Positions 25,047-34,966 of a stretch of 64,000 nucleotides of DNA are shown here, one piece after another. Where the stretch lies: positions 1,393,501 to 1,457,500 of the forward strand of contig NZ_AP019400.1 of assembly GCF_004295585.1 (NCBI RefSeq), read 5' to 3'. This stretch comes from Cohnella abietis (GTDB lineage Bacteria; Bacillota; Bacilli; Paenibacillales; Paenibacillaceae). Under the pieces are notes generated by a model, which was not told where the DNA came from, searched no databases, and saw only the letters and a program-made list of their open reading frames with translations. The translations under genes and the position numbers were made by a program. The stretch's first letter is position 1; each line of letters opens with the position of its first letter.

Positions 25047-25997
25047 ATGATAAGAAGACGCTTCGGTAACTTGGACTCTATCGGTGCTGGTAAAGCATCC
25101 AAAGCTCAATTCAACCGTTGGCGTGAGGACCGGATTCGTAAGCTGCGAAACAAAGAATACGGCGAGTGCGTTCCTAGCGTGGCGCCAGATCTACGATTTT
25201 TACAGCACAACCGCAGCGAGCCATCCATTACATGGATCGGTCACTCAACGTTTCTTATACAGATGGCGGGCTTGAACATTGTAACCGATCCCGTATGGGC
25301 GCGGAGAATGGCTTTTCAGAAAAGACTAGCCCCACCTGGCATCGAGCTATCGGACATGCCGTCTGTTGATGTCGTTCTTATTTCACATGCCCACTACGAC
25401 CACTTGCATGTCTCTTCATTGCGCAAATTAAGAGGGCCCAAGAAAATGATCGTACCAGCTGGTCTGCGGAAAAAGCTAATGCTGAAAGGTTTCCTTCAAT
25501 CACAAGAGCTGCATTGGTGGGAGGATACTAGTTTCCATGGAGTGAAGTTCACCTTTGTTCCTGCACAGCATTGGACTCGACGTAATCCTTGGGATATGAA
25601 TACTTCTCATTGGGGAGGCTGGGTGCTGGAAATCGATCACGGTCCGACGATTTATTTTGCGGGGGATAGTGGTTATTTTCGCGGCTTCAGTGAAATTGGG
25701 CGTAGGTTTGATATTGATGTAGCTTTGCTTCCTATTGGTGCTTATGATCCTGAGTGGTTTATGGCATCACAGCATGTCAGTCCAGAAGAAGCATTGCAGG
25801 CTTTCCTGGACGTCAAGGCCAAGTATTTCGTACCTATGCATTACGGTGCATTTAAGCTTTCAGACGATACACCTGCCGAGGCTTTGCAACGCTTGGAGAC
25901 AGCTAGAGCCCAGTTAGGTATTTCAGAGGAGAAGCTGCTGCTATTGCAACACGGTGAAACGATGCGTTTCGAAAGCCATAATTTAGAAAACCCATAA
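25047..25997 (+). CDS. Metallo-beta-lactamase-fold hydrolase (UlaG/NAPE-PLD-like)
   Basis: The 316-residue protein has the metal-binding signature HAHYDH (His114, His116, Asp118, His119), preceded by GHSTFLIQMAGLNIVTDPVW and followed by PAQHWTRRNPWDMNTSHWGGWV, FAGDSGYF and MHYGAFKLSDD. This pattern fits the NAPE-PLD/RomA-like branch of the MBL superfamily, whose members cleave phosphodiesters or related bonds. The substrate is unknown. CGGAGGG lies before the ATG, and the ABC-F gene follows after 21 bases in the same direction. Confidence 0.85.
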   Translation: MIRRRFGNLDSIGAGKASKAQFNRWREDRIRKLRNKEYGECVPSVAPDLRFLQHNRSEPSITWIGHSTFLIQMAGLNIVTDPVWARRMAFQKRLAPPGIELSDMPSVDVVLISHAHYDHLHVSSLRKLRGPKKMIVPAGLRKKLMLKGFLQSQELHWWEDTSFHGVKFTFVPAQHWTRRNPWDMNTSHWGGWVLEIDHGPTIYFAGDSGYFRGFSEIGRRFDIDVALLPIGAYDPEWFMASQHVSPEEALQAFLDVKAKYFVPMHYGAFKLSDDTPAEALQRLETARAQLGISEEKLLLLQHGETMRFESHNLENP

Positions 25998-26018
25998 AGT
26001 AAAGGATGGATTAGACCC

Positions 26019-27647
26019 ATGATTACCGTATCTGGCATAAGCCTGCGTTTTGGCAAACGCCCCCTGTTCGAAGATGTTAACATTAAATTCACCCCAGGCA
26101 ACTGTTACGGCTTGATTGGTGCTAATGGCGCGGGTAAATCCACGTTTCTGAAAATCTTGTCCGGAGAAGTGGAGTCAAGCTCAGGCGATGTATTTATTAC
26201 ACCGGGTGAGAGACTTGCAGTCCTCAAGCAAAACCATTTCGAGTACGATGAATTCAATGTACTGGAAACCGTTATTATGGGGCATGATCGCCTGTATAAG
26301 GTGATGAAGGAAAAAGACGCTATTTATTTGAAGGAAGATTTCTCTGATGAGGACGGCATGCGGGCGGGTGAGCTTGAAGCCGAATTTGCTGAGATGAACG
26401 GTTGGGAAGCTGAGAGTGAAGCAGCAGGTATGCTGAACGGTCTTGGTATCACAACAGAGCTTCATGACAAGACAATGGCCGAGTTGAATGGTAATGAGAA
26501 GGTTCGCGTATTGTTAGCGCAAGCGTTGTTCGGTAATCCGAATATTTTGCTGCTCGATGAGCCTACCAACCATTTGGACCTCGTGTCGATCAACTGGCTG
26601 GAAAATTTCTTGGCGGGTTACCAAGGTACAGTTGTGGTCGTATCCCATGACCGTCACTTCCTGAACCAAGTATGTACACACATTGCGGATATCGATTTTG
26701 GCAAAATTCAGATGTATGTCGGTAACTATGATTTCTGGTATGAGTCCAGCCAATTGGCTATTAAGCTCATGCGTGACCAGAATAAGAAAAAGGAAGACAA
26801 GATTAAAGAGTTGCAAGAGTTCGTTCAACGTTTCTCCGCGAACAAATCGAAAGCTAAGCAAGCGACAAGCCGTAAGAAGTCTTTGGACAAAATTACGCTT
26901 GATGATATTCGTCCGTCTAACCGTAAATATCCGTTCATTAACTTCAAGCCTGAACGTGAGGTGGGCAAACAGGTTGTCATGGTTGAGAACCTTACTGCTT
27001 CCGTTGATGGGGAGAAATTATTGAATGGCGTTAACTTTGTCGTAAACAAAGGTGACAAAATCGCCCTTGTTGGTCCTTACACTCATGCTAAGACATTACT
27101 TTTCCAAATTCTCGTTGGAGAAAAGGAACCAGAGGCTGGAGCGGTTAACTGGGGTGTAACAGCAGTTAAAGCTTACTTCCCTAAGGAAAATGCTTCTTAC
27201 TTCGAGAATGATAACTTAAATCTAGTTGATTGGCTTCGTCAATATACCAAGGATCCGGACGAATCATTCATTCGTGGCTTCCTGGGACGCATGCTCTTTT
27301 CCGGTGATGAGGCTTTGAAAAAGGGCTCTGTTCTATCTGGGGGAGAAAAAGTTCGCTGCATGCTTTCCCGTATGATGCTGACGAACGGTAATGTGCTTCT
27401 GCTTGACGAGCCGACTAACCATTTGGATTTGGAGTCTATAACGGCGCTGAATAATGGCTTGATCGATTTTGATGGTCCGATCATCTTTACTTCTCATGAC
27501 CATCAGTTCATGCAGACGATCGCCAACCGGATCATTGAGATTACTCCAAATGGAGTTATTGATCGCATGATGACCTTTGATGAGTACTTGGAGCATCCAG
27601 AAGTACAGGAGCTACGCGCTCGTTTAATTCCTGAAGAAGATAGATAA
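26019..27647 (+). CDS. ABC-F family ATPase (YkpA/YbiT-like)
   Basis: The 542-residue soluble protein has two ABC domains joined by a charged linker (about residues 245-320) and no membrane segments, typical of ribosome-acting ABC-F proteins. The first domain has an intact Walker A (GANGAGKST) and LLLDEPTNHLDL Walker B. The second has LSGGEKVRCMLSRMML and LLLDEPTNHLDLES, but its Walker A reads GPYTHAKT, with alanine where the last glycine normally stands. Related Firmicute proteins may share this. It probably acts in translation quality control rather than transport. It ends in a strong terminator. Confidence 0.9.
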   Translation: MITVSGISLRFGKRPLFEDVNIKFTPGNCYGLIGANGAGKSTFLKILSGEVESSSGDVFITPGERLAVLKQNHFEYDEFNVLETVIMGHDRLYKVMKEKDAIYLKEDFSDEDGMRAGELEAEFAEMNGWEAESEAAGMLNGLGITTELHDKTMAELNGNEKVRVLLAQALFGNPNILLLDEPTNHLDLVSINWLENFLAGYQGTVVVVSHDRHFLNQVCTHIADIDFGKIQMYVGNYDFWYESSQLAIKLMRDQNKKKEDKIKELQEFVQRFSANKSKAKQATSRKKSLDKITLDDIRPSNRKYPFINFKPEREVGKQVVMVENLTASVDGEKLLNGVNFVVNKGDKIALVGPYTHAKTLLFQILVGEKEPEAGAVNWGVTAVKAYFPKENASYFENDNLNLVDWLRQYTKDPDESFIRGFLGRMLFSGDEALKKGSVLSGGEKVRCMLSRMMLTNGNVLLLDEPTNHLDLESITALNNGLIDFDGPIIFTSHDHQFMQTIANRIIEITPNGVIDRMMTFDEYLEHPEVQELRARLIPEEDR

Positions 27648-27654
27648 TAATGAT

Positions 27655-27689
27655 AAGACGCTTGCCGATTGTCGGTAGGCGTCTTTTTT
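27655..27689 (+). terminator. Rho-independent terminator of the ABC-F gene
   Basis: AAGACGCTTGCCGA and TCGGTAGGCGTCTT form a perfect or near-perfect stem around TTG, followed by TTTT. Confidence 0.88.
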
Positions 27690-27699
27690 ATAGTTATTA

Positions 27700-27732
27700 T
27701 TCTGAATAACCTCCGACATAAACATTCTTTCG
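27700..27732. repeat. 33-bp dispersed exact repeat, copy 1
   Basis: TTCTGAATAACCTCCGACAT and the next 13 bases occur identically at 48090-48122. Both copies lie just after a terminator and about 140 bases upstream of the next gene start. Confidence 0.85.
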
Positions 27733-27875
27733 ATTACCAAGGGACCGCCTTCTACCTCTAATCGTTCGAATAATATTTAGTGATACAGTGTTTCGAAGCA
27801 TGAGGGGACGGATACACTATTGTGATGGCCATAATGAAGCTGTAATCTGAGTACGGTCGGGGTGGGGGAGATCAA

Positions 27876-28754
27876 GTGGACATATACGGCGATATAAAAA
27901 AGGGAGAAAGAGGCGCGTGGATCAGCATAGCCTCTTATCTAGTGCTCTCATCAATAAAATTAGTTGCCGGATGGATTTTTGCTTCTGCGGCGCTAACGGC
28001 AGATGGCATTAACAACGTGACGGATATTGTGGCGTCCGCGGCCGTACTCATCGGTCTTCGCATATCACGAAAGCCACCGGATAAGAACCATCCCTACGGA
28101 CATTTGAGGGCTGAGACAATTGCGGCATTATTGGCTTCTTTCATCATGGGGGCAGTCGGTCTACAGGTGCTGATCGTTGCTGTTCGTAATTTATGGAAAG
28201 GGGAATTTGTGTCCCCAGACTTAAATGCAGCGTGGGTTGCATTATTCGCAGCGGTAGCTATGTTTGCGGTTTATGTTTACAATATTAGACTTGCTCGACG
28301 TATCCACAACCAAGCATTACTGGCAGCAGCACAAGACAATCGATCAGATGCACTTGTAAGTATAGGCGCAGCTATTGGCATCTTCGGTTCTCGTCTAGGA
28401 TTGCCTTGGCTTGACGGTGTTGCGGCTATCGTGGTCGGTTGCATAATTTTAAAGACGGCATGGACGATTTTCATGACGGCAACGCAAACGCTAACTGACG
28501 GGTTCGATGTTCAGCAGCTGATGAGCTTAAGGACGACGGTTGAGCGGACAGAGGGTGTTAAAGACATCAAAGACATCAGGGCGCGAATCCACGGAAGCAC
28601 AGTGTTAGTTGATGTCGTCATTGTCGTTAACCCTACTCTCACTTTGGTGGAGGGGCATGAGATATGCAATACCATCGAACAGCGTATGAGAAAAAAGCAT
28701 GAGATCTTAAATGTCCATGTCCATGTGGAGCCGGACGATTCGTTGGTGAAATAA
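27876..28754 (+). CDS. Cation diffusion facilitator family transporter
   Basis: The 292-residue protein has about six membrane segments and the CDF signature: LTADGINNVTDIVASAAVLIG in TM2 (Asp in the DGxNN pattern), KNHPYGHLRAETIAAL after TM2, and DNRSDALVSIGAAIGI in TM5, where the Asp and preceding segment form the metal site. A cytoplasmic C-terminal domain (VKDIKDIRARIHGSTVLVDV, then GHEICNTIEQRM) follows. It should export divalent cations such as Zn, Mn or Fe in exchange for protons; the metal cannot be called. The start is a GTG with GGGGGAG upstream. Confidence 0.92.
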   Translation: MDIYGDIKKGERGAWISIASYLVLSSIKLVAGWIFASAALTADGINNVTDIVASAAVLIGLRISRKPPDKNHPYGHLRAETIAALLASFIMGAVGLQVLIVAVRNLWKGEFVSPDLNAAWVALFAAVAMFAVYVYNIRLARRIHNQALLAAAQDNRSDALVSIGAAIGIFGSRLGLPWLDGVAAIVVGCIILKTAWTIFMTATQTLTDGFDVQQLMSLRTTVERTEGVKDIKDIRARIHGSTVLVDVVIVVNPTLTLVEGHEICNTIEQRMRKKHEILNVHVHVEPDDSLVK

Positions 28755-28837
28755 GGTGCTTCGAGAGTTAGTTATATGGGCCCCTTCACATAACTAAGCC
28801 ACAGATCCGAGTCACATCCTAGCCAGATCTCCATGCC

Positions 28838-28905
28838 ATCCAAGCTACAATCCAAGCTACAATCCAAGCCACAATCCAAGCTGCAATCCAAGCCACATAT
28901 CTAAG
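28838..28905. repeat. 12-bp minisatellite
   Basis: CAATCCAAGCYA is repeated head to tail about five times with degenerate copies at both ends. It is the first of several repeat families in the gene-free stretch 28755-29759. Confidence 0.8.
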
Positions 28906-29070
28906 CCATATCTACGCTGTTTTTCAGGTTGTTTCATGCTGTATCTAACCGCATATCGCGGTTTTTTTTGTGCATGTGGAGGATAGAAACAAAACTGCCA
29001 CTATAGGGGGATATATGCATTTGGCTCAGGTAGTGTGTTTTATCCGCTTGTTTATCTGCTGAGGTGCAAT

Positions 29071-29258
29071 AACTGTGAAAATCATAGTTATTCTTGCTCT
29101 ACGCCCCTCTCCAAGTCCGGAGTACGGTTCAAAACATCGTAGTTTCACAATTGCAGCAGACACCTAGGTAGTTTACACGGCAAAAGCGATGAAAAGCATC
29201 GTATTTGTCCAGCCCTCCACACACCAATGCTCGAACTACGGTGAATATCATCGTAGTT
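29071..29258. repeat. Degenerate array D: four dyad-containing units, mostly 52 bp apart
   Basis: Copies resembling AACTACGGTGAATATCATCG followed by TAGTT lie with their CAT(C)GTA cores at 29083, 29135, 29197 and 29249 (spacings 52, 62, 52). Each has partial dyad symmetry (AACTACG / CGTAGTT). Confidence 0.65.
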
Positions 29259-29268
29259 TATTGTCTTG

Positions 29269-29540
29269 CCGACTAAGTCATGTCCGTGCGAGGTATGTTG
29301 GAGCAATTAAGAGGAGAGGCCGACTAAGTCATGTCCGTGGTGAGGTATGCTGGAGCAATTAAGAGGAGAGACCGACTAATTCCAGTCCGTGGCGAGGTAT
29401 GCTGGAGTAATTGAGAGGGGAGACCGACTAATTCTAGCCCGTGGCGAGGTATGCTGGAGTAATTGAGAGGGGAGACCGACTAATTCTAGCCCGAGATGGT
29501 TTATGTTGCAGTAATTAAGAGGAAAGTTCGACTAAAGGGT
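29269..29540. repeat. Tandem array C: six units of 51-52 bp
   Basis: GACTAA recurs at 29271, 29322, 29374, 29426, 29478 and 29530 (spacings 51, 52, 52, 52, 52) within units like CCGACTAATTCTAGCCCGTG followed by GCGAGGTATGCTGGAGTAAT and TGAGAGGGGAGA. Confidence 0.9.
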
Positions 29541-29759
29541 GTGGTAAATAAACCCTGCACCTATCTTTTACTACCTGTATCCCCCTTGATAGGTGGTGCT
29601 TCCCATACTAATTGCCTATAGCAGGATGGAACTCATTTCCCAGAGTGGGAATTAGGTCTGAGTTTGGAGACCCATGGAAGATCAATCCCAAGGAAATATA
29701 ATGGACAAGGAGGGGCGGAAACCTGCTCCTATCGTGGGATTTATGGGAGGGCAAGACAG

Positions 29760-30638
<879 letters not shown>

Positions 30639-30656
30639 ATAGAGTAAGTTGTCCCA

Positions 30657-30695
30657 AACCGCTTTCAGGCTAGCAGCCTTTGAAGGCGGTTTTTC
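30657..30695 (+). terminator. Rho-independent terminator after the NlpC/P60 gene
   Basis: AACCGCTTTCA pairs with TGAAGGCGGTT and is followed by TTTTT. Confidence 0.85.
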
Positions 30696-30784
30696 TAATT
30701 AATTCACAACTAAACGGCTACAGCCACCCAAAGCTCGACAGAACCAGTTTGAGTTAGCCATTATCAAACCAGAAAGCAATCAAA

Positions 30785-30817
30785 TAAGCCCCCTGCCACG
30801 CTCGGCAGAGGGCTTCT
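30785..30817 (-). terminator. Rho-independent terminator of the UgtP-like gene
   Basis: On the minus strand AAGCCCTCTGCC and GGCAGGGGGCTT form a stem followed by a short T-rich stretch. Confidence 0.75.
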
Positions 30818-30872
30818 AAAGCTATGTTTGCTACTCCTCAATGAAAGGAACAGCCTCAGAATCGCTTGTCCG

Positions 30873-31988
30873 CTACTCCATCAATGCGAGAACAGCCTCA
30901 GAGCACTTGGCTGGGTGATATTCCGCATTGCGCAAAGCAAGCAATGTATCTCGGTGCTGGTAAGCGGCATAAGGCTCTTGAATCAAACGGAACCAACGAT
31001 CGATGGTATCGTTCGTTTTCATTAATTCGCCAAAGCCGTGGGTAACGAAGTATTCTGCATTTTCTTCTTCTTGACCAGGAATAGGCTCATAGAATAACAT
31101 CGGAATACCTTTAGCCATACCTTCGGTACAGGTCATTCCACCGGGCTTCGTGACGAGAAGGTCTGAGACGTCCATAAGCTTGCTTATCTCTTTCGTATAT
31201 CCAATAATATGAATATTCGGATGCTGAAACCGCGGATCAGAGAGCAGCTTCTCTCTTTCCTTCTCATTGTTTCCCATACAGAGTATGAGCTGAATGCGGT
31301 CAGCATAGGCAGTCATGTATTCAACAAGCTCTTCACCGTATAGAAGCCCCCAGCCGCCGCCCATAATGAGAACAGTGGGCATGTCCCTTAGCTGAAATTG
31401 CGAAAGAATCTCTGCTCTGTCATGAGGGTGCCAGAAATTCGGATGAACGGGAATACCCGTCACTTCTATAGAAGTGGGTGGGACGCCGCGAGCGATTAAT
31501 TTGTTCCGAACTGTAGGCGTGCTCACCAGATAAGTATTAACCTCTGGATTAGTCCAAGTAGCATGCGCATCGTAATCCGTTATAAGCGTATACAAAGGGA
31601 CGTCCAGCCCCAGCCTTTTTAACCGACTAACGACGGCATTGGGAATTGGATGAGTGCAGACGATGGAATCAGGCTTTAACTGACGAACAACGTCCGAAAC
31701 CTGATTGTAGAATAACCGGTGCAGCGCAAATTGCGTCATGCGGTTTAATGATTTATGATAGCCGCTGCGGTAGAATCTTCCGATTAACTTTGGCTGTTTG
31801 CTCACAGTTTTGCGGTAGGCGGACAAAATCAATGGACCGATGATGGGATTTAGAAAGGTGCCAAGCTCAATGACACGAGTCTGAATCCGCGGGGAGAGCT
31901 GTCGCAATCCAACCGCTAACGCATAAGCAGCCTGGGTATGTCCGGTACCAAAACCTTCGGAAAGCAGCAGAACTCGTTTTTTACGCAT
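30873..31988 (-). CDS. MGDG-synthase/UgtP-like glycolipid glycosyltransferase
   Basis: The 371-residue GT28-type enzyme has the N-terminal motif LLLSEGFGTGHTQAAYAL, the MGDG-synthase N-domain (CTHPIPNAVVSRLKRLGLDVPLYTLITDYDAH), and a C-terminal nucleotide-sugar domain (VLIMGGGWGLLYGEEL, then LLVTKPGGMTCTEGMAKGIPML and PIPGQEEENAEYF). Relatives such as UgtP add glucose to diacylglycerol for glycolipids and lipoteichoic acid anchors; others make polyprenyl or xanthophyll glycosides. It is a single gene on the minus strand with its own terminator. Confidence 0.85.
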   Translation of the reverse strand: MRKKRVLLLSEGFGTGHTQAAYALAVGLRQLSPRIQTRVIELGTFLNPIIGPLILSAYRKTVSKQPKLIGRFYRSGYHKSLNRMTQFALHRLFYNQVSDVVRQLKPDSIVCTHPIPNAVVSRLKRLGLDVPLYTLITDYDAHATWTNPEVNTYLVSTPTVRNKLIARGVPPTSIEVTGIPVHPNFWHPHDRAEILSQFQLRDMPTVLIMGGGWGLLYGEELVEYMTAYADRIQLILCMGNNEKEREKLLSDPRFQHPNIHIIGYTKEISKLMDVSDLLVTKPGGMTCTEGMAKGIPMLFYEPIPGQEEENAEYFVTHGFGELMKTNDTIDRWFRLIQEPYAAYQHRDTLLALRNAEYHPAKCSEAVLALME

Positions 31989-32091
31989 AAGAAATAATCC
32001 TCCACTTTACCTATTTCCATTTTACGCTGAAGCGGGGCTTGGAACAAGTGGTACAATGATAAGAAACCAGTTATAGGAGGAAAAGATTACG

Positions 32092-32472
32092 ATGAGTGAA
32101 GCTAAAGAAACAACGGATTTTGTCAAAGTTACATATAAAACAGGGGATTATGTCGGAGAGGTGATGGATCGTGATGATCGGCGGGTGTTAGTAAAGGTGT
32201 TAGTGGTCCTTCAGCATCCGACCCAGGGCGATTTGCATAGCACCCATGATCCAGATGCGGTTATGTTTCATGAGCGCAGGGCGCTCTCTTACACGGAGAA
32301 GGTATGGGTGCCAGCTCAAACTGCACAGCCCTATACTGGAGCCATTCCCGAATATAGGGAGTCATTGCGCACAGCTCTTAGCATTGAGATGGAGAGAATC
32401 GATAGACTAAAGCGTTGGTCTGAACGTTGCATGGTCAATTTGGAAACCCTGCGCAAGGATTACGGAATGTGA
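32092..32472 (+). CDS. kapB: KapB-like kinase-associated protein
   Basis: The 126-residue protein matches the KapB family: VKVTYKTGDYVGEVMDRDD at the N-terminus, an SH3-like barrel with VKVLVVLQHPTQGDLHSTHD, ALSYTEKVWVPAQTAQPYTG, and a C-terminal helix (SLRTALSIEMERIDRLKRWSERCM). In B. subtilis KapB supports KinB signalling into the sporulation phosphorelay. The family keeps the name lipoprotein, but no signal peptide is visible here. AGGAGGAAAAG precedes the ATG. It fits an endospore former. Confidence 0.88.
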   Translation: MSEAKETTDFVKVTYKTGDYVGEVMDRDDRRVLVKVLVVLQHPTQGDLHSTHDPDAVMFHERRALSYTEKVWVPAQTAQPYTGAIPEYRESLRTALSIEMERIDRLKRWSERCMVNLETLRKDYGM

Positions 32473-32509
32473 AGCTACCCCATAAGTCCTGTTTTGAAGT
32501 TTACTTGCT

Positions 32510-32557
32510 CTAAATTGCTGCTGTCTCTTAGTCGAATAGACCTAGGGGCAGTTTTTT
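32510..32557 (+). terminator. Weak terminator after kapB
   Basis: An imperfect stem (AATTGCTGCTGTCT region with AGACCTAGGGGCAGTT) ends in TTTTTTT. Confidence 0.5.
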
Positions 32558-32668
32558 TATGTGAGAATAATGAGATTTTCCAATTATATCTTCAGGAATC
32601 CACAGTTGAAGCCGTTATAAAGAAAGAGTATGCAAAAAGAATAAAAGCAATGGAGGATCCGCTTAAAA

Positions 32669-34951
32669 ATGAAAATGTGGAGTAAAACAGCGAAACATAA
32701 GTCCCCGTCGTCCCGCCCAAGCAACATTTATAATCGTATTCTCACCGTGTTCCTTGTCTTAGCTCTAATCGGCAGCACGTTCGGAGGAGTCGTATCTGCA
32801 GCAGACATTACCGTAACAAATTTGGATATAAGCTCTGATAATTCAAGTGGCAAATTATATGTAGAAGATAATACGATTCTGCTGACTGCAAATGCGAGCA
32901 TTTCAGGAGAGTCTACTCCAAGGGTCGTAACTGAAGATGCCACATGGTCTTCCAGTTCTTCAGCGGTAAAGGTTGTTAAAGGTGTTGTAACTGCAACGGG
33001 AGCCATATCGTCAGCTACGATTACAGCCAAATATAAGGATAAAAGTGCTTACTTCTATGTCACTGCTGAATATTATTATACTGATGTTAAGCTTAAGACA
33101 GGTGACTCCGGAGTAGATGCCCCTGCTAAGCAAGACGTGAATATTGGAACAGATCTTAAGTTTACAGTTAGTGCAACTAAATTGGGCGGTGCCACAGAAA
33201 TTCCTTCTAAGCCACAATGGACGACATCTAATGCAGCAATTGCTACTGTAAGCGAAGGCACAGTTACCTTGCTGACTGAAGGCACAGTTACCATTACTGT
33301 GAAGTCTAAAGGGAAATCTGATTCTATCGTGCTTACTGTATCATCGCCATATTCATCCATCGATATTGTCGGTAGTGATGACAAGGTCATTGAAGGACCG
33401 ATCCATCTAGTTGTTGACGACAACAAAGAAATAACATTGAAATCTAAAGCAACCCTAAAAGACGGAATTCCCGAGCCAGCATCCGCTAAGGAAGTCTGGA
33501 CGAGCAGTAATACAGCAATCGTCAAGATAGGCGAGGCTGGTAAGCTCGATGCTGGCAAGCTGACAGCTGTAAGTAAAGGCACGGCAACTATTACAATTAG
33601 TCGTTTAGGTGTTTCGAAAACTATTACCGTTATTGTAAGAACAGAATACGAAGCTCTAACGGTAACTCCTGATAAGCCGATTTATGTCACCCTATATGGA
33701 TCGTCAGTTGAATTGGGTGCAACGGCTATGAAAGGAAGCGATAAGCCTGAGCCCGTAACAACTAAAGCAGAGTGGAAAATATCCGATACGGATCAGGCCT
33801 ACGCTGTCATTGACAAAACGACTACTCCAGGGAAAGTGTTTGTTTCCCCGAGAGGTGTAGGCACAGCCAAAATTATAGCTACCTACATGGGATTATCCAA
33901 GGAAATTTCAATTACAGTGTTGCCTACTATTAAATCAATCGAGATTTCAAAGGATTCTTTGGAAGTATTCGTAGAAGATACTGCAGCCCTACCAAGCGTG
34001 TCAGGTACAACGGTATCAGACGGTAAAGAGGATGTCGGCAAGCTTGTAAAGTGGACTTCAAGTGATCTCAAGGTCATAACGATTGAAGACGGCAAATGGA
34101 AAGCAGTTAGTAAAGGTACTGCTATTCTGACAGCAGAAGTGGAAAGTGTATCGGGAACAATCGTAAGAGATACGATGACAATAGAGGTTCATAACAAAAT
34201 TCTAGCCCTGATTCCTTCGACGGACACGTTGAGTGTTGTAATCGGTAAAGAAGTTGATCTTCCTACCGTTCAACTCATCTATGAGGATGGCGAAGAAACG
34301 CCAGTTACCGATAAAATTGTTTGGAAGTCATCGACGCCGAACTTGCTAGTTAAGACTAAGTCGGTTAAGGGACTTCTAGCTGCAAATGCTACATTAACGG
34401 GAACTTATTTGAATAAAACGATTAAGGTTAAAGTGACTGTCGAAGAGGAGTTTACCTCCTTCGTTATCGAGCCGAATAAAATCAGCTTAACCTTAAACAA
34501 ATCTCAGAGCATTAAGGTAACCGGTAATACGAAGAGTGGTAAAAAGGTAAATATAAGCTCGCGCCTTAACTGGATTGCTTCGAATGTTGAGCATGTAACC
34601 ATTAAAGGAGCTTCAATTAAAGGTCTTGTTGAAGGAAGCGGCAAGCTAACAGCTACCATACAAGGAAAAATACTCGAAATCCCTTATGTGATAACAGCAA
34701 AGCTAACTAAGCTTACAGCATCTAATAATGCCATTCAGTCTGCAATCGGCGATCAAGTAGTTATTGAATTGACTTCGTTGTATGAGAACGGCAAGTCAGC
34801 CAACGTAAATGTACAAGCGGTCTGGACGACCTCTAAAGCTTCTGTAGCCGTTGTAGAGAATGGCAGAATAACGGTTAAAGGCAAAGGAAGCGCAACGATT
34901 AAAGCAGCCTTCGGTGGCAAGTCCGTATCGATTCGCGTCTCTGTTAAATAG
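32669..34951 (+). CDS. Secreted Big2 (bacterial Ig-like) repeat protein
   Basis: The 760-residue protein has an N-terminal signal peptide (hydrophobic LTVFLVLALIGSTFGGVVSAA, residues about 24-44) followed by about eight Big2-type domains of 80-95 residues, each with the WTSSNTAIVKI or WTTSNAAIATV strand and a GTATIT or GTVTIT strand. Such proteins are surface or matrix adhesins. No LPXTG motif, S-layer homology domain or membrane anchor is visible, so it is probably secreted or held noncovalently. GGAGG lies 12 bases before the first ATG. A YjfB-type gene follows after 15 bases. Confidence 0.88.
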   Translation: MKMWSKTAKHKSPSSRPSNIYNRILTVFLVLALIGSTFGGVVSAADITVTNLDISSDNSSGKLYVEDNTILLTANASISGESTPRVVTEDATWSSSSSAVKVVKGVVTATGAISSATITAKYKDKSAYFYVTAEYYYTDVKLKTGDSGVDAPAKQDVNIGTDLKFTVSATKLGGATEIPSKPQWTTSNAAIATVSEGTVTLLTEGTVTITVKSKGKSDSIVLTVSSPYSSIDIVGSDDKVIEGPIHLVVDDNKEITLKSKATLKDGIPEPASAKEVWTSSNTAIVKIGEAGKLDAGKLTAVSKGTATITISRLGVSKTITVIVRTEYEALTVTPDKPIYVTLYGSSVELGATAMKGSDKPEPVTTKAEWKISDTDQAYAVIDKTTTPGKVFVSPRGVGTAKIIATYMGLSKEISITVLPTIKSIEISKDSLEVFVEDTAALPSVSGTTVSDGKEDVGKLVKWTSSDLKVITIEDGKWKAVSKGTAILTAEVESVSGTIVRDTMTIEVHNKILALIPSTDTLSVVIGKEVDLPTVQLIYEDGEETPVTDKIVWKSSTPNLLVKTKSVKGLLAANATLTGTYLNKTIKVKVTVEEEFTSFVIEPNKISLTLNKSQSIKVTGNTKSGKKVNISSRLNWIASNVEHVTIKGASIKGLVEGSGKLTATIQGKILEIPYVITAKLTKLTASNNAIQSAIGDQVVIELTSLYENGKSANVNVQAVWTTSKASVAVVENGRITVKGKGSATIKAAFGGKSVSIRVSVK

Positions 34952-34966
34952 GAGGGAGGTGAGATC

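Noticed and set aside
29580..29759. Cyclic-di-AMP (ydaO-type) riboswitch before the NlpC/P60 gene
   Set aside because: Such riboswitches often precede this gene type, but the conserved ydaO sequence blocks could not be found; only small hairpins are visible.
32494..32685. 63-codon frame between kapB and the Big2 gene
   Set aside because: It runs through a terminator-like hairpin, has no ribosome site and overlaps the Big2 start.
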